NCBI GenBank assembly: GCA_022376515.1
Contig: WTXI01000005.1
Coordinates: 62,001-126,000, forward strand
From: Lactifluus volemus
Lineage: Eukaryota; Basidiomycota; Agaricomycetes; Russulales; Russulaceae
DNA length: 64,000 nt
Direction of reading: 5' to 3'
The notes beneath the pieces were generated by a model that had not been told where the DNA came from, did no database searches, and saw only the letters and a list, made by a program, of their open reading frames with translations. Each line of letters opens with the position of its first letter. Position 1 is the stretch's first letter. Position numbers and translations under genes: made by a program. This document shows positions 23,501-33,528 of this stretch, piece by piece.

Positions 23501-24320
23501 AAGCACGCAGATCGCGGTGCTGCGTCAATGGCTTTATTCTGCACATGCGCACGAAGAACATGACGAGATATCGATGCACTCGGCAGATGCCGTCCGGGTG
23601 CGGGTTCTTTGCACACCCGAACGCGTATCACTCTTTTGCTCACATGGCATGTCAGGGTCGTATCCCGCTCGTAGTCGAGACTCACAGCGCCGATGTGATC
23701 GCGACGCTCATAGCGCTCAAGCGCGAATTCGAGTCTCATACTGGTCAATTGCTCCGACTAACTATCACTGGAGCCACCGAGGCCCATCTTCTCGCATCAG
23801 AACTGGCGGAAGCTGGCGTGGGGATAGTGTTGATCCCCACACGGCCCTTCCCCGAGACGTGGGAACAGCGACGCATGTGCGTTGCGGCATGTTCATACTT
23901 TACTCACCTGACCTACTGACTTTGCTCCGTCCGTAGATTACCAGGCCCGCCGCTGTCTGCAGAGAGCGCTGTCTTGCGGCTGTTGACACACGGTGTAACC
24001 GTAGGCGTTGGAGCTATCGAGCCGTCGAGTGTGGCTGCAACGCGCTTCGATCTTGGTTGGGTGCGGCCCTTTCCCCACTTAACTCTACCCCCATCACCTC
24101 ATCTTGCGTGTTCGCTTAGATCGCGTTGGAGTCTGGCGGGCGCATTTCCCGGTTGCAGGCCATCGAGCTGGCCTCTATCAATCTCAGGAAGCTCTTGTGT
24201 CGCAACGGAAACAAAGGAAAATCTGAGCTGGTAGCCACACAGAAGGGTGACTTATTGTCATTCGAGAGCAAGGTCGTCGCGGTGATCTCTCCCGTTCGTG
24301 GAATGGTCGATATCTTCTGA
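20540..24320 (+). CDS. Membrane-anchored amidohydrolase, copy 2
   Basis: Paralogue of the gene at 11162-15017 in inverted orientation. It starts MGDAPFSVPTQVAPIQRRQS, followed by a membrane helix (FRRAFIFLFLTVLLVLQLFY). Next come TRATLLLGARIWTGGDNGTE, HxH in IIDAHSHLGV, GGVTTALVLPGSANAIG, CGENPGRVYGATRMDTFWAF, AAVHHAHEAYLVPE, SDHPVINSRYLLFEAQ, GWDADLVMWDSHPLALG, THSADVIATLIALKREF and a C-terminus ending MVDIF. Two 12-nt exons (21567-21578, 22603-22614) match copy 1. Two frame breaks, each repaired by one added base, lie near 20714-20722 (HAE to LARC) and 20918-20948 (GVGG to LHAQGDLDIV). The intron after NAIG begins GCTAGT, a GC-AG intron. The downstream exons are well conserved, so I call it a gene, not a pseudogene, with that reservation. 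Confidence 0.78.
21567..21578 (+). other. 12-nt microexon, amidohydrolase copy 2
   Basis: GCGAGAATCCGG between AATAG and GTATGT. It restores HACGENPGRVYG and matches the exon at 13974-13985 in copy 1. Confidence 0.82.
22603..22614 (+). other. 12-nt microexon, amidohydrolase copy 2
   Basis: GTTGGGACGCAG between TTCTAG and GTACGC. It restores GWDADLVMWDSHP and matches the exon at 12904-12915 in copy 1. Confidence 0.85.
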
Positions 24321-24431
24321 GACTCAATGACATGACGTGGGGGATATCATGTGGTTGTGTCTTTGTATAAAGGTTACTCATTTGAAGGACAATCTGCTCT
24401 ATACTCTATCTGCGAAACGCAGCAGTCGCTG

Positions 24432-25668
24432 TCACGAGTGGGACCCATAGGACGTCGTTGTGTGCGACCCTCCGGTGGCCGTTCCCATAAATTCGTCACC
24501 TTTCACCTGTCCGTCTGCATTACGGAGCAGAGTATGGAGCCCCTCGAGCAGCGGCCTCGCAGTTTGGGCTTGACTCCTGAAACGTTCCTCCAGCGCTCTC
24601 CGCTTGGCTCGCTCATCGGCGATGGCCTGCTCACATCTTCTCCGCGTGTTGACCTCCATGCGGACGAGCGCATGTGCGTCATCGGCGCGCCGCTGTGCCT
24701 TTGCAAGCTTAGTCTGGAGATCTCGTAACGCCCGTTCGAGCCGCCGCCGTATCACACGTTCGTTGGCAGCTTCATCCTCAAAGCGTCGCTTTGCCTCTCG
24801 AGTAGTGGCCAACTCTTCGACGTGGTGTGCCTGACGGTCGCGCAGCACCTGTAAATCACGCTCGATGCTTGTTCTAGGTCTTTGAATCCTATCGCAAGTG
24901 GCGTTCTCGCGTGCAGAAACGTCATGGGTCTGCCTAGGTGTAGCGTCAACTGGGGCAAGAGTGTCCAGCACTCCAGAATCGTATCCAGACGTAGTTTCTG
25001 GATTGATTGGACCGTACACAAGCTGCAACCAGCGGCGAGACTTGTCGAGGTGTGCAGCAGCTGTCTCCGTCTCGATGCCATCTGGGGCACGCGTTTGCCT
25101 CCATAATTCAGCGTGGCAGCTAGAGAGCATCAGGAAGGCTGGTCTCATGTCGTGATCATTGATTCCCAGATCGTAAAGTGCTAGGTTATTGGAGATCAAC
25201 AAAATACAAGACGCAAGGTGTCTGTTCCTACTAACCTTTGACCATGGTGGTGACCACAATCAAGGCGGCATGAACGTTGCCTTTGCGCCTATAAAACGCA
25301 CCGACGATCATCCATTTGTCACGATCGCTCGACGTGGCATTTAGTAACTCTATAATCGAGCGCGGATCATCATCAAGTGTTTTCAGGTCAAAACTGATGG
25401 GCTGGCCGTGAAGAGTCAGGGAGAGAAAGGTTTGCAGATTTGGGAGGCCTGATGGAATGTGCGGACCGAGTTGGTGCGGGCGGGTGGTATGGAGAGGGTC
25501 GGATGTAGAGTGGGAACGTCTCTGAGCCGCCATGGAGTGCCTGTTCGTCTCAGGGGACCTCGGTAAAACATTCTCTTTGTTGGCGGCTGCCGGGGGGCGC
25601 TGAGGCAAATCTTTACCATGATGGAGCGGCAAACAAGAACGCGATGATAAATTTTGACTGTGAACCAT
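24432..25668 (-). CDS. Conserved-looking protein with long C-terminal coiled coil
   Basis: Family not recognised. Exon 1 (from 25668) is basic and Pro/Ser-rich, then gives a compact part: LPNLQTFLSLTLHGQPISFD, SDRDKWMIVGAFYRRKGNVH, ALIVVTTMVKALYDLGINDH. After one 54-nt intron come MRPAFLMLSSCHAELWRQ and RRWLQLVYG. The region around HDMRPAFLMLSSCH looks like paired helices, possibly a TPR-like unit. The last 150 residues are a charged coiled coil (IERDLQVLRDRQAHHVEELA through ERFRSQAQTARPLLEGLHTL). A scaffold or vesicle-tether role is possible but unproven. No frameshift is needed. It converges with amidohydrolase copy 2, 111 bp away. Confidence 0.7.
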
Positions 25669-25984
25669 GTCGGAATCGAGGCTATCACCAACAGCTGTAC
25701 GCCACTTGTACGGAATAGACCTTGGAAATGAAGCGTCATCTGAAAAACGTGAATCCGTTCAAGAAGAGGTACGGCAAGATTCTGGGTTAGTGCTACCTAA
25801 GTCGGTTAACAATGGTTGGATGGGACATGTTGCGTTGTCTGCGCATCCTTGTCCATTATTGTCGTCAGCAACATGCATAATTCACGAAAGAGTGGAGATG
25901 TATGCGGGTCGCGTTGAACTTTTTCAAGTTGAAGTACACATATATGCATACATACCGCGGCATGTCAGGTGATCGATCACTTTG

Positions 25985-26042
25985 CCGCTCAACTGGAGCT
26001 ACAACACCGCTCAACTGGAGCTGCACACCGCTCAACTGGAGC
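25985..26042 (+). repeat. Three tandem copies of a 21-22 bp unit
   Basis: CCGCTCAACTGGAGC occurs at 25985-25999, 26007-26021 and 26028-26042, spaced 22 and 21 bp, about two helical turns. It lies about 65 bp upstream of the TATA box of the secreted-protein gene, where an activator-binding array would be expected. I do not recognise the motif. Confidence 0.75.
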
Positions 26043-26106
26043 ATGGTAACCACCTGACCTATGACAACTACCGTGACGTTGATGCATCAGCAATGCGTTC
26101 AGCAGC

Positions 26107-26113
26107 TATAAAA
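26107..26113 (+). promoter_or_regulatory. TATA box of the first DUF7729-like gene
   Basis: TATAAAA lies 50 bp upstream of the ATG at 26163. A similar TATAAAACC block precedes the second copy. Confidence 0.65.
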
Positions 26114-26162
26114 CCTGTGGCATAGGTCATTCCATAACCCTCCTTCATCTTACTTACTAGTC

Positions 26163-27141
26163 ATGATACTCTTCTACTCGTTGGCTTTCGTCGCACCTTT
26201 GGTTGCTTCTGTTTCGGCACTCCCACCAACGTGCGTGTTCCCTCAACCCACCATGATTTCTTTCTGACTTTTTCCCCATTTCAGTGCTGCGACCGTCTCT
26301 ACTCCGTGCCAGTCCAGCATTGCTTCGGTTGCTACTTCTCCCGATGCCCAGTGTATAAATACTGCTGGGCTCCTTAACATTCTCGTTTCCAGCTCGGGGA
26401 CCTCTGTCATCCCCTCCGTCAATACTTGGTTAACGGGCTTGTGTTCCAAGGATGCCTGCTCTAACCAAACTATTGCTTCAATCGTGACCAACATCACCCA
26501 AGGGTGCTCATCGATCTCGGTATAAGCAGTGCCAATGTCTCGAGCATCATCCCGCAAGTGCAACGACTGTATCCAATTGCCCGACAGATCGTTTGTTTGA
26601 ACGAGTGGGTTTTCACTATTATTTACCTCATACTCTTTTATGCAACGTTGACACGCACCTCATTTCACAGTACCAGTGACCATCAGCTCTGTGCTGTGGA
26701 CCAACTCTACGATATCCAAAATAAATCGGGCACAGTCAGCGTAGACAGTTTGATCCCCATCTTACCTCAGCTTCTTACTGCGGGTCTTCCCGTCTACGGC
26801 CTGCCCCAAAATCTGTCGTGCACTAACTGCACTAAGGAGGCTTACAATATCATCATCGTAAACGATCCGCTGGCCATCACATCCGGCGCGAATTCGTCAA
26901 TCTCGAGCCAGTGTGGCGCCAGTTTTATTGGTATGCCACTCATTTGTCTACCTGTCATCGGGTTTGACACGTGTATACAGACGGCCAAACACCTGAGGGA
27001 ATATCACAGACCGCGGCCCACAGTACCCTCCCCAAGACGAGCAATAGCACCAGCCATAGCGGTACACCCAGGTCACTCCCGCTGAGTGATGCATTCACAA
27101 CCGCGGCCGGACTGGGGATCTTCTTGACGGTTCTTTTGTAA
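26163..27141 (+). CDS. Secreted GPI-type protein, DUF7729-like, copy 1
   Basis: Small secreted protein of a basidiomycete family of unknown function. It has a signal peptide (MILFYSLAFVAPLVASVSAL) and Cys-rich segments CQSSIASVATSPDAQC, NTWLTGLCSKDACSNQT, SIIPQVQRLYPIARQIVCLN and QLCAVDQLYDIQNKSGTVSV. A Ser/Thr tail follows, then a hydrophobic C-terminus (TTAAGLGIFLTVLL) typical of a GPI signal. Introns lie at about 26231-26284, 26600-26667 and 26932-26980. One base is missing near 26511-26515: GCSS and DLGISSANVS are in different frames, and one added G joins them. With the other such sites in this window this is probably a base-call error. The DUF7729 assignment is from recall of the Cys pattern. 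A shorter copy follows in tandem. Confidence 0.75.
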
Positions 27142-27791
27142 TTGCGACTAGTATCGCCTCATCTCGGGGGTTGTCTATGACCTTTATGCGTGCTCGGACT
27201 TGCTAACGACATACTCACTCTAATTAACCATCACCGTACACGACACTGCTTTGTTATGTTTGATTAGCTCGTAGAGTGTTCCGAATCCGGCTAACGGTGC
27301 TGCCGCAAAGTGCAGTAAAGTAGCCGATTTTGTCGAGTTCCTGTATTTATTCCTCTTACGTACTTGAAAAAACGTTTTTTCTTGTAGCCAGGCTTCCGAC
27401 AAGCAGGACATCAGGTGCTAAGGGACAAGGGACAAACGGACGACTTGGGCGTGTTCCTGATGCCCAATGTGTAGTTGATCCTTCCCAAACGAGGACATCC
27501 CCTCGCGGTGCCACAGCATTCTACAGTCCACTAATATGAAAGTCGAGCACCACGCGCTCGGTTTCTTATCATCGGAGGGTGATTGAGAGTGAGTGGAAAG
27601 AGCACTGGTAAGATGGGATAGAGGGGTATAGCGACTGGTCGCTATGCCATGCACAGGCTCGGCTTATCACTGGCAGTACCGATGTCCCTCACCATGTCAT
27701 TGACGAAGTCGGGCGCACAAGTCGGTATCGGCCCAGTCTAACTATAAAACCCCATAGATCCAACAGCGCCCACCCATCCTACTAAGTAGCC
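27142..27791. promoter_or_regulatory. Region between the two DUF7729-like genes
   Basis: About 650 bp. It has a perfect 16-bp palindrome GAAAAAACGTTTTTTC at 27366-27381 and a TATA box (27743-27749). No gene is supported. Confidence 0.45.
27743..27749 (+). promoter_or_regulatory. TATA box of the second DUF7729-like gene
   Basis: TATAAAACC, 43 bp upstream of the ATG at 27792 and like that of copy 1, which suggests the promoter was duplicated with the gene. Confidence 0.6.
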
Positions 27792-28578
27792 ATGCTGCTC
27801 TACCCACCCGCTTTCGTTGCGGCCTTGGTTGTCCCTGCACTCCGACCATCGTGCGTCTTGTCTCAACTCGTCGTGATCTCCTTCTAACCCTTTCATCCAT
27901 TTTCACTGTACCAGTCTTGTCTCAGCTTCGTGCCATTCCAGCATCGCTGTAGTTGCTTTATCTCCCAATCCCCAGTGTTTAAACTCTACTGGGTTCATTT
28001 CCATTCTCAATGCCAACACCGAGACCTCTGCTATCGGCCCCATTAACACTAGTTCGTGCTCCAAGGACCCGTGGTCCAACCAAACTTTTGTGTTGGACAC
28101 CCATCTGATGGCCCGTCAGATCATGTGTTTGAATGAGTGGGCATTCACCAATTTTTACTACTCCGCAACGTTGACATGCACCCCATCTTCTCCTCCCAGT
28201 ACCGAGGGCAATCAGTTTTGTGCTGTGGACCAACTACACACTATTCAAAACCAAGCTGCCACAATTACCAAGGACGCTGTGCTCCCCTTCTTACCTCAGG
28301 TTGTTGTTGTTATTACTGGAAGTTTCCCCGTCTTTGGCCCGCCGCTAACGTCCCATAACTATTGCGGTATGCTCCTCATTAGTATACTTCGTCACTGAGG
28401 TTGACACATGGATATAGACGGCCATACACCCGGAGGTATATCACAGATCACACTCCAGAACGAGACGAGGAGAAATAACAACACCAGCTTTAACCATCGT
28501 ACACCTAAACCACTCCGACTGTGGAACGCATTCACAATCGTAGCCGGGCTGGGGGTTTTTATGACCATTGTTTTGTAA
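27792..28578 (+). CDS. Shortened secreted paralogue, DUF7729-like, copy 2
   Basis: Tandem paralogue of the upstream gene with the same four-exon layout and intron positions. Spliced, it is open throughout at about 195 residues: MLLYPPAFVAALVVPALRPS, CHSSIAVVALSPNPQCLNST, CSKDPWSNQTFV, MARQIMCLNE, FCAVDQLHTIQNQAATITKD, and a hydrophobic end (NAFTIVAGLGVFMTIVL). Compared with copy 1 it lacks about 25-30 residues between SNQT and ARQIVCLNE, and a further block before the last intron, including several Cys. It keeps a signal peptide and a GPI-like tail. It is either a diverged functional paralogue or an early decaying copy. Its open frame argues against a dead gene. Confidence 0.6.
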
Positions 28579-28667
28579 ATCAGTTCTGTACTGCTTTGTA
28601 ATTCTAGTAGAGACTTCCGAATTGGTCACACTCGGTTAGCGGAGACGAGCCAATCTGCCTTCCTGAC

Positions 28668-31600
28668 ATGGAACTCCCAGCAAGTCCTTCATCTCATCCA
28701 TTTTCCACGCGTAAATCTGGGGAACCAGGCCTTGCGGAATGGGCACAGAAGATTCGGGCATTACAGCGTCAGGTTGATGCAGATGAAGAGGAGGAACATC
28801 GCAAGCTTGAGCAGGAGATCGCTGCCTCCCGTCTCGCCAGAGTGCGTCGTAGTGCTGGCAATAGTCGTGTGTCGCTCGATCCTGCTGTCGGTACGACCTC
28901 CTTTTTGTTGGTCGCGAGCCTACGTGAGGATTAACTCAGGCGGCTCCCTATGCAGCAACCTCAGATATCCCTTCCAACACCTCACCTCATCCTGATCTTT
29001 CGGAGCATGGGAGGTCAAGCACTGATCGCCATCGCGAACAACCTGAAACCCTCCAAAAACCTGTCGGCAATCCTTCCTCGCGTTCTCAGATTGCCCATCC
29101 TTCATCCCCTCCCGCACCCATGTCTCTTGCGGCCTTTATCGGTGGTCGTGCGACGGGCCCACGATTAAACAAGCATGCGCCCCAGCAGGATGCCACCGAC
29201 CCTACGTTATTTGAACAGCGGAATATCGATTCTTCTACCGCCCCTCATCCCGTATTTGGGCGAGGCGGCATAGCAATGCCCGGGCTTACTTCGCGAGGGA
29301 GCAAAATGGATTCCCCTACCCCAAGCCGCTCACATGTCCCTAATCCTTCTGCACAAGTTCCCTCTCCTGTTTCGAAGCATGACCATACTTTGTCGAATGC
29401 GGAACCCATTCCCTTTCCGACCGACAATCATCCCTGGGTGAAGGAATCATCTCGTCCACCGCGCACAAGTGCCTCATCTACAGCACTCAAACGATATGTC
29501 CAACACGTCGAACAAGCTTCTTCGCCTCAAGCTAACAAGCCCTCCTTCGGGTGTGATGCCTCTCTGTCACGTACTACGAGCACGCCCGCTGGTGCTCATC
29601 CGACACGTGCTACGACGCTTCCAGCCTCGCGGCCATTGTCCCGTCCAATCTCTCCGCATGGTGCCGTCTCGCCTCACACTCCGAAGCTCGGTGCGTGTCG
29701 CTCGCCGCCACCAGCGCTCGTACACCCTTCTTCCAAATCATCTACGTCTGCATTCACGGCTCCTAGGAAGTCTGCAGCGGCAAGCGTCTCTTCTCCTGTA
29801 TTCAGTGTCAAACTTCCTGCGTTTTCTGCATCTACGCCGTCTCTCCCACGACCGGAGGCTTACTCCCCACCGAAGGCTGCACCGCTCACTTCACAACATC
29901 GCACACCATACCTCACCCCTCCAAAAGAGAAAGACCCGACACCCAGTATCAGCCGTCTCAAAGGTCGGGGTTTTGTGCAATCGATGGTGAAAGCAAGCTG
30001 CGCTCTTGAAGCTGCCGCCGCTAGCTCCGCCACGTCAGAGGTTGGAAGAATTGGCCCAGCTAGACGCTCGACCCCAGTCACCGATCGGTGGAAGTCCGAA
30101 TCGTCATCATCTTCACAGCTTGCGACCTCACCTCCACAAGCAAACTTTCGCAAGTCATGGACGGCTACCGCTGCGATACCATCCGAGCAGAAGAATATTG
30201 CCCAGCAGCGGAAATCGTGGGCGACGTCGGAACCACTGAAAGTCGAAGAACCTGATCGCAAACGTCCCGCCAGTGCATTAGAAAAACAGAACACCGGTCG
30301 TTCCGTACGCGTGGTGGAGGCTCATCATACGGGACGCTCCTCCCATGCGGTCGAGCACCAGCCCACTGGGGGGCAGTCTTCGAAGGTGCCAGAGCCTCAG
30401 CATGTTCGCAAGGCACCTTCATTGCCTTCATTGTCAACTCCTTCGCGCCCCTCTACACCCCATCGCGCGTCCCCTGGCGGCCATGGCCTTGGTTCTTCGT
30501 CCACGATGTTTTCATATATCAAGCCGACGAAGACAGGTGACGAACCTGCCACGGGTCCTTCCCACCCCCATGCGCGGCCTGCCACACCTCGCTCACACTC
30601 ACCAGCTGCTGATCTGACACCTACCCAAGATGCGGACGAGCTGGGACATCGTACGGGGACGAGTTCGGGTGGGCAAGGGCGGCGGAACGGTGTGGCGGGT
30701 TTCCCTGTGCCATCGGGCAGACCTTTAGTTCATGTACGTCCCTAGTGGCACCATATCACTTGACAATGATTAATTGCTACCGTGGTTCCGTTCTTTCTTT
30801 GTCTGTACGAATGACGTCTCTCACACAGCTCACAACGGAGAGACCTAAACCGAAGAAAGCGGGTAACAGGAAAAATGCGGGTGGATTGTCACCCGAGACA
30901 GGAGGGGGCGTAAGAATACTCTCCTCGAGTGGGATAACTCAAAAACCATCGACCCGCAGCGCGGCAGCTCAGGGGGGCATGCCCACGCCTTCTCCGGGTC
31001 GTGTTCGTCAATCATCGACGGACACTGACCTCACACCGTCTCATGCCAATGTCCTGACACCACTAAACACAAATCCACTCGCCAGTAGACCAAATTATGA
31101 CCTCTCCAAACGGTGGAATGAACAATCATCAATTGGTATTACGTCGTCCGATTCCGCGGTTCTCTACCCTAAGGAACCTTCCTCTGCTGGGTCCGCGGGG
31201 CTCGACCCACTCCCACCACAGAAGCCATCGCGGACGCAGCCTTCCCCAGCGTCACCTCGCTCCCCACGGCGTCAAAGCCGCATTCCGAGCACGGGATCTC
31301 GTGCGTTGGTCATGGATATCGCGCAGGCGTTGCAGGAGGTACACGGTGCACCCACAGCAGGTACGGAAGTCCCGCCAGCCGCGCCGCAGCAATGGGACTC
31401 CAAGCGCCGACGATGGAGAAACGCAAGTCGAGTAGTGACAAGTACTCGACTGTCGTCATGCCTCCACTCGCCGAAGAGCGCAAGCAGCTGACGACAAGGG
31501 TCGTCATTCCGGAAGCGGTTGTGAAAGCTAAAGTCGAGAGTATGTCAGACGTGGCAAGCCCTGAGAACAACATATCGCCTTGCCAACAGGACGAGAGCAC

Positions 31601-33204
31601 TGTGGAGATACGTGAGTGAAGATCATTCGTCGTTCTCGTGTGATTGAGGTCCCCTGAGCGTCAATGATAGCCCACCAAGATGAGCCACTTCCGCATATCG
31701 ACCTAGATAAAGTTTTCGTTCCTCAAGTTGAGTATCGGCCGAGCCCGGAAAAAGTCACCAGTATCTCCGTCGACGTCATGTCGGTTAGGGGTGCTACTGC
31801 CGCGGGCGTAAAAGGAAGCGAGATGAACGTATTGTACGACTCGGAGCTCATGGCAATCGTGCATCGGTACAAAACGAAATCTACCGGTCTCGTCGAGACG
31901 ACGCTGTGGAGTTGGCAAGGTCGACGTAGCCAGATGGGTGAGCGTGAGGAACGAAAGTTGACAGATATGGCACGACATTACGGAACGAAGCTGTGCGCTG
32001 TACGCCAAGGTTGTGAGCCGCCAGAATTGGTGCATGCGCTCGGTGGCCAGCTTGCCACCCGGCAGGTGAGCTAGTCACGCGTACTCGGAAATGACTTTTG
32101 ACTCTGAGATGCGTTGATATCTCAAGGGAACCCGTTCGCATTGGAGCGCAGAGAATACTACCATGCATCAAGTCCGCTCTGTACATGGTCAGATATTGAT
32201 CGATGAGCACGACTTGGTGGGTCGGATCGATATACGTCACACGATAGCGAGCTAACAACGAGCGCCTTGGAAGCATGTCTCGAACCTCTGCTCTGCCTTT
32301 AGCTATTGTTTGACTTTGCTTGGTACTTGTTATGTCTGGCATGGGAAAGGTTCGCTTCCGGAAGAACGTCAGGCTGCCTTTGGGTATGCGCAATACCTTT
32401 CCGCGGAAGGAACGAGTCCCTTGGAACTTGTGGAGCAGGAATCCGACGACAATGAAATGTTCTGGACGTTGCTCGGCGATGCCGACTATGCAAATGCTGA
32501 TTATTGGAAGTGGCGACCGACGTCGGTGACCGTTTTGCCTAGAATCTGGCGTGTTGACGCTTTATCTCCCCCTCACGTAAGGAGAAACCCGTTCCTTGCA
32601 TACTTCCTCGATTGATGGCCACGATAGCTCACGACTGTCCCGGCACTCTCTATGCAACCAAATGTGGATTCATCCGTGTACCTCATTGACTGCATCTGGG
32701 AGCTATTCGCGCTGGTTGGCATGAAAGCTCGTGGTTCAAGGCAGGACATTCGCCTGGCGCTATCTGCAGCGATGGTGTGCTCAATCTTTTTTTTTTTTTC
32801 ATTTCCCGTATGAATTACAACCTTAGGACCTTTCTTCGCGAAATGAAGCTGACCGCCCATTCAAGCCCCCTATTCACGTTCTTGTTCTGCCGTCAAAACT
32901 TCCACTGGACTTGCGCCTACATTTCCGTGATGTCGACGAAGAGCAGATGGTGGGCGTCTTTTTTTTTTTTTCCCGTGACTTGAGCCAACTGAGAGAGACA
33001 CCACTCAGAATGGAACGGTTACCGCAGAAGACATGAATCTATTGGAGCTCTCAGAATCGCAGTCCGATGTATGTAATATTCCCGAACAAGTTTCATTCGA
33101 TTTCTCACGCGCGCAGCTCGAGAGGACAACGTGGGAAAAGTTACGCCTCAAAGATGTTTCTATGGGAATCGACGACACCAAACACCTATTTATATTTGAT
33201 TAAT
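28668..33204 (+). CDS. DUF4045-gelsolin-like actin-associated protein
   Basis: Large, mostly disordered protein with C-terminal gelsolin-type domains, found in fungi with an N-terminal DUF4045 region; probably binds actin. The N-terminus has a charged helix (LAEWAQKIRALQRQVDADEE, then EHRKLEQEIAASRLARVRRS). A very Ser/Pro-rich middle includes LKGRGFVQSMVKAS. The gelsolin-like parts give SELMAIVHRYKTKSTGLVET, RREERKLTDMARHYG-type helices, AVRQGCEPPELVHALGGQL, then LLGTCYVWHGKGSLPEERQA, FWTLLGDADYANADYWKWR, and later VDSSVYLIDCIWELFALVGM. It ends DTKHLFIFD. About ten exons. Uncertain points: the first donor (GTCGGT gives the right phase), and a frame change at 31389-31392, which needs one base or a 29-nt intron (GTACGG...CCGCAG). 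Confidence 0.78.
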
Positions 33205-33528
33205 ATATTAGCCTCCAAACAGTTACGATGGCTCGCTTAGAGGCTTTTGAGAGAAGATATGAAGAAAGTACGTTCACGATTCTGAGACGGTGTTGGGATG
33301 GTGTTTAACTCATTTTAGTGGGCAATTTAACCGATCCTCGGATCATGTTAGATGACTTTGTGTCCGAATTTATTCGCTTTACGTTCTGGTACCTCCGAGG
33401 TAGGCAATTCGTTGTTTATGCCTTCGTGGTCTCCTGCCAGCCAATCAATCATTTTCCATGTGGTCCTTCCATATAAATTTCCGGTGCTCACCCCTTCACT
33501 CAGACACGGCCTGGTGTCCGTACAGACC
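33205..33528. other. Intergenic region
   Basis: 324 bp between two plus-strand genes. It holds the end of the gelsolin-like gene and the promoter of the GH17-like gene. An AT-rich patch (tttgattaatatatta) follows the stop. No gene is seen. Confidence 0.4.

Larger units (their letters stand above)
25669..26162. promoter_or_regulatory. Upstream region of the DUF7729-like gene
   Basis: Holds three direct repeats (25985-26042) and a TATA box (26107-26113). A 101-codon plus-strand frame from 25667 has no domain and is not called. Confidence 0.5.

Noticed and set aside
20540..24320. Programmed ribosomal frameshifting as an explanation of the breaks
   Set aside because: Breaks occur at many unrelated sites in several genes with no common slippery sequence or downstream structure.
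27792..28578. DUF7729 copy 2 as a pseudogene
   Set aside because: Spliced sequence stays open and keeps signal peptide and GPI-like tail, so it is kept as a shortened gene.
29469..29990. 173-codon frame inside the gelsolin-like gene
   Set aside because: Shadow of the Ser/Pro-rich coding frame in the same place. It reads as Arg/Leu/His-rich, typical of an alternative frame.
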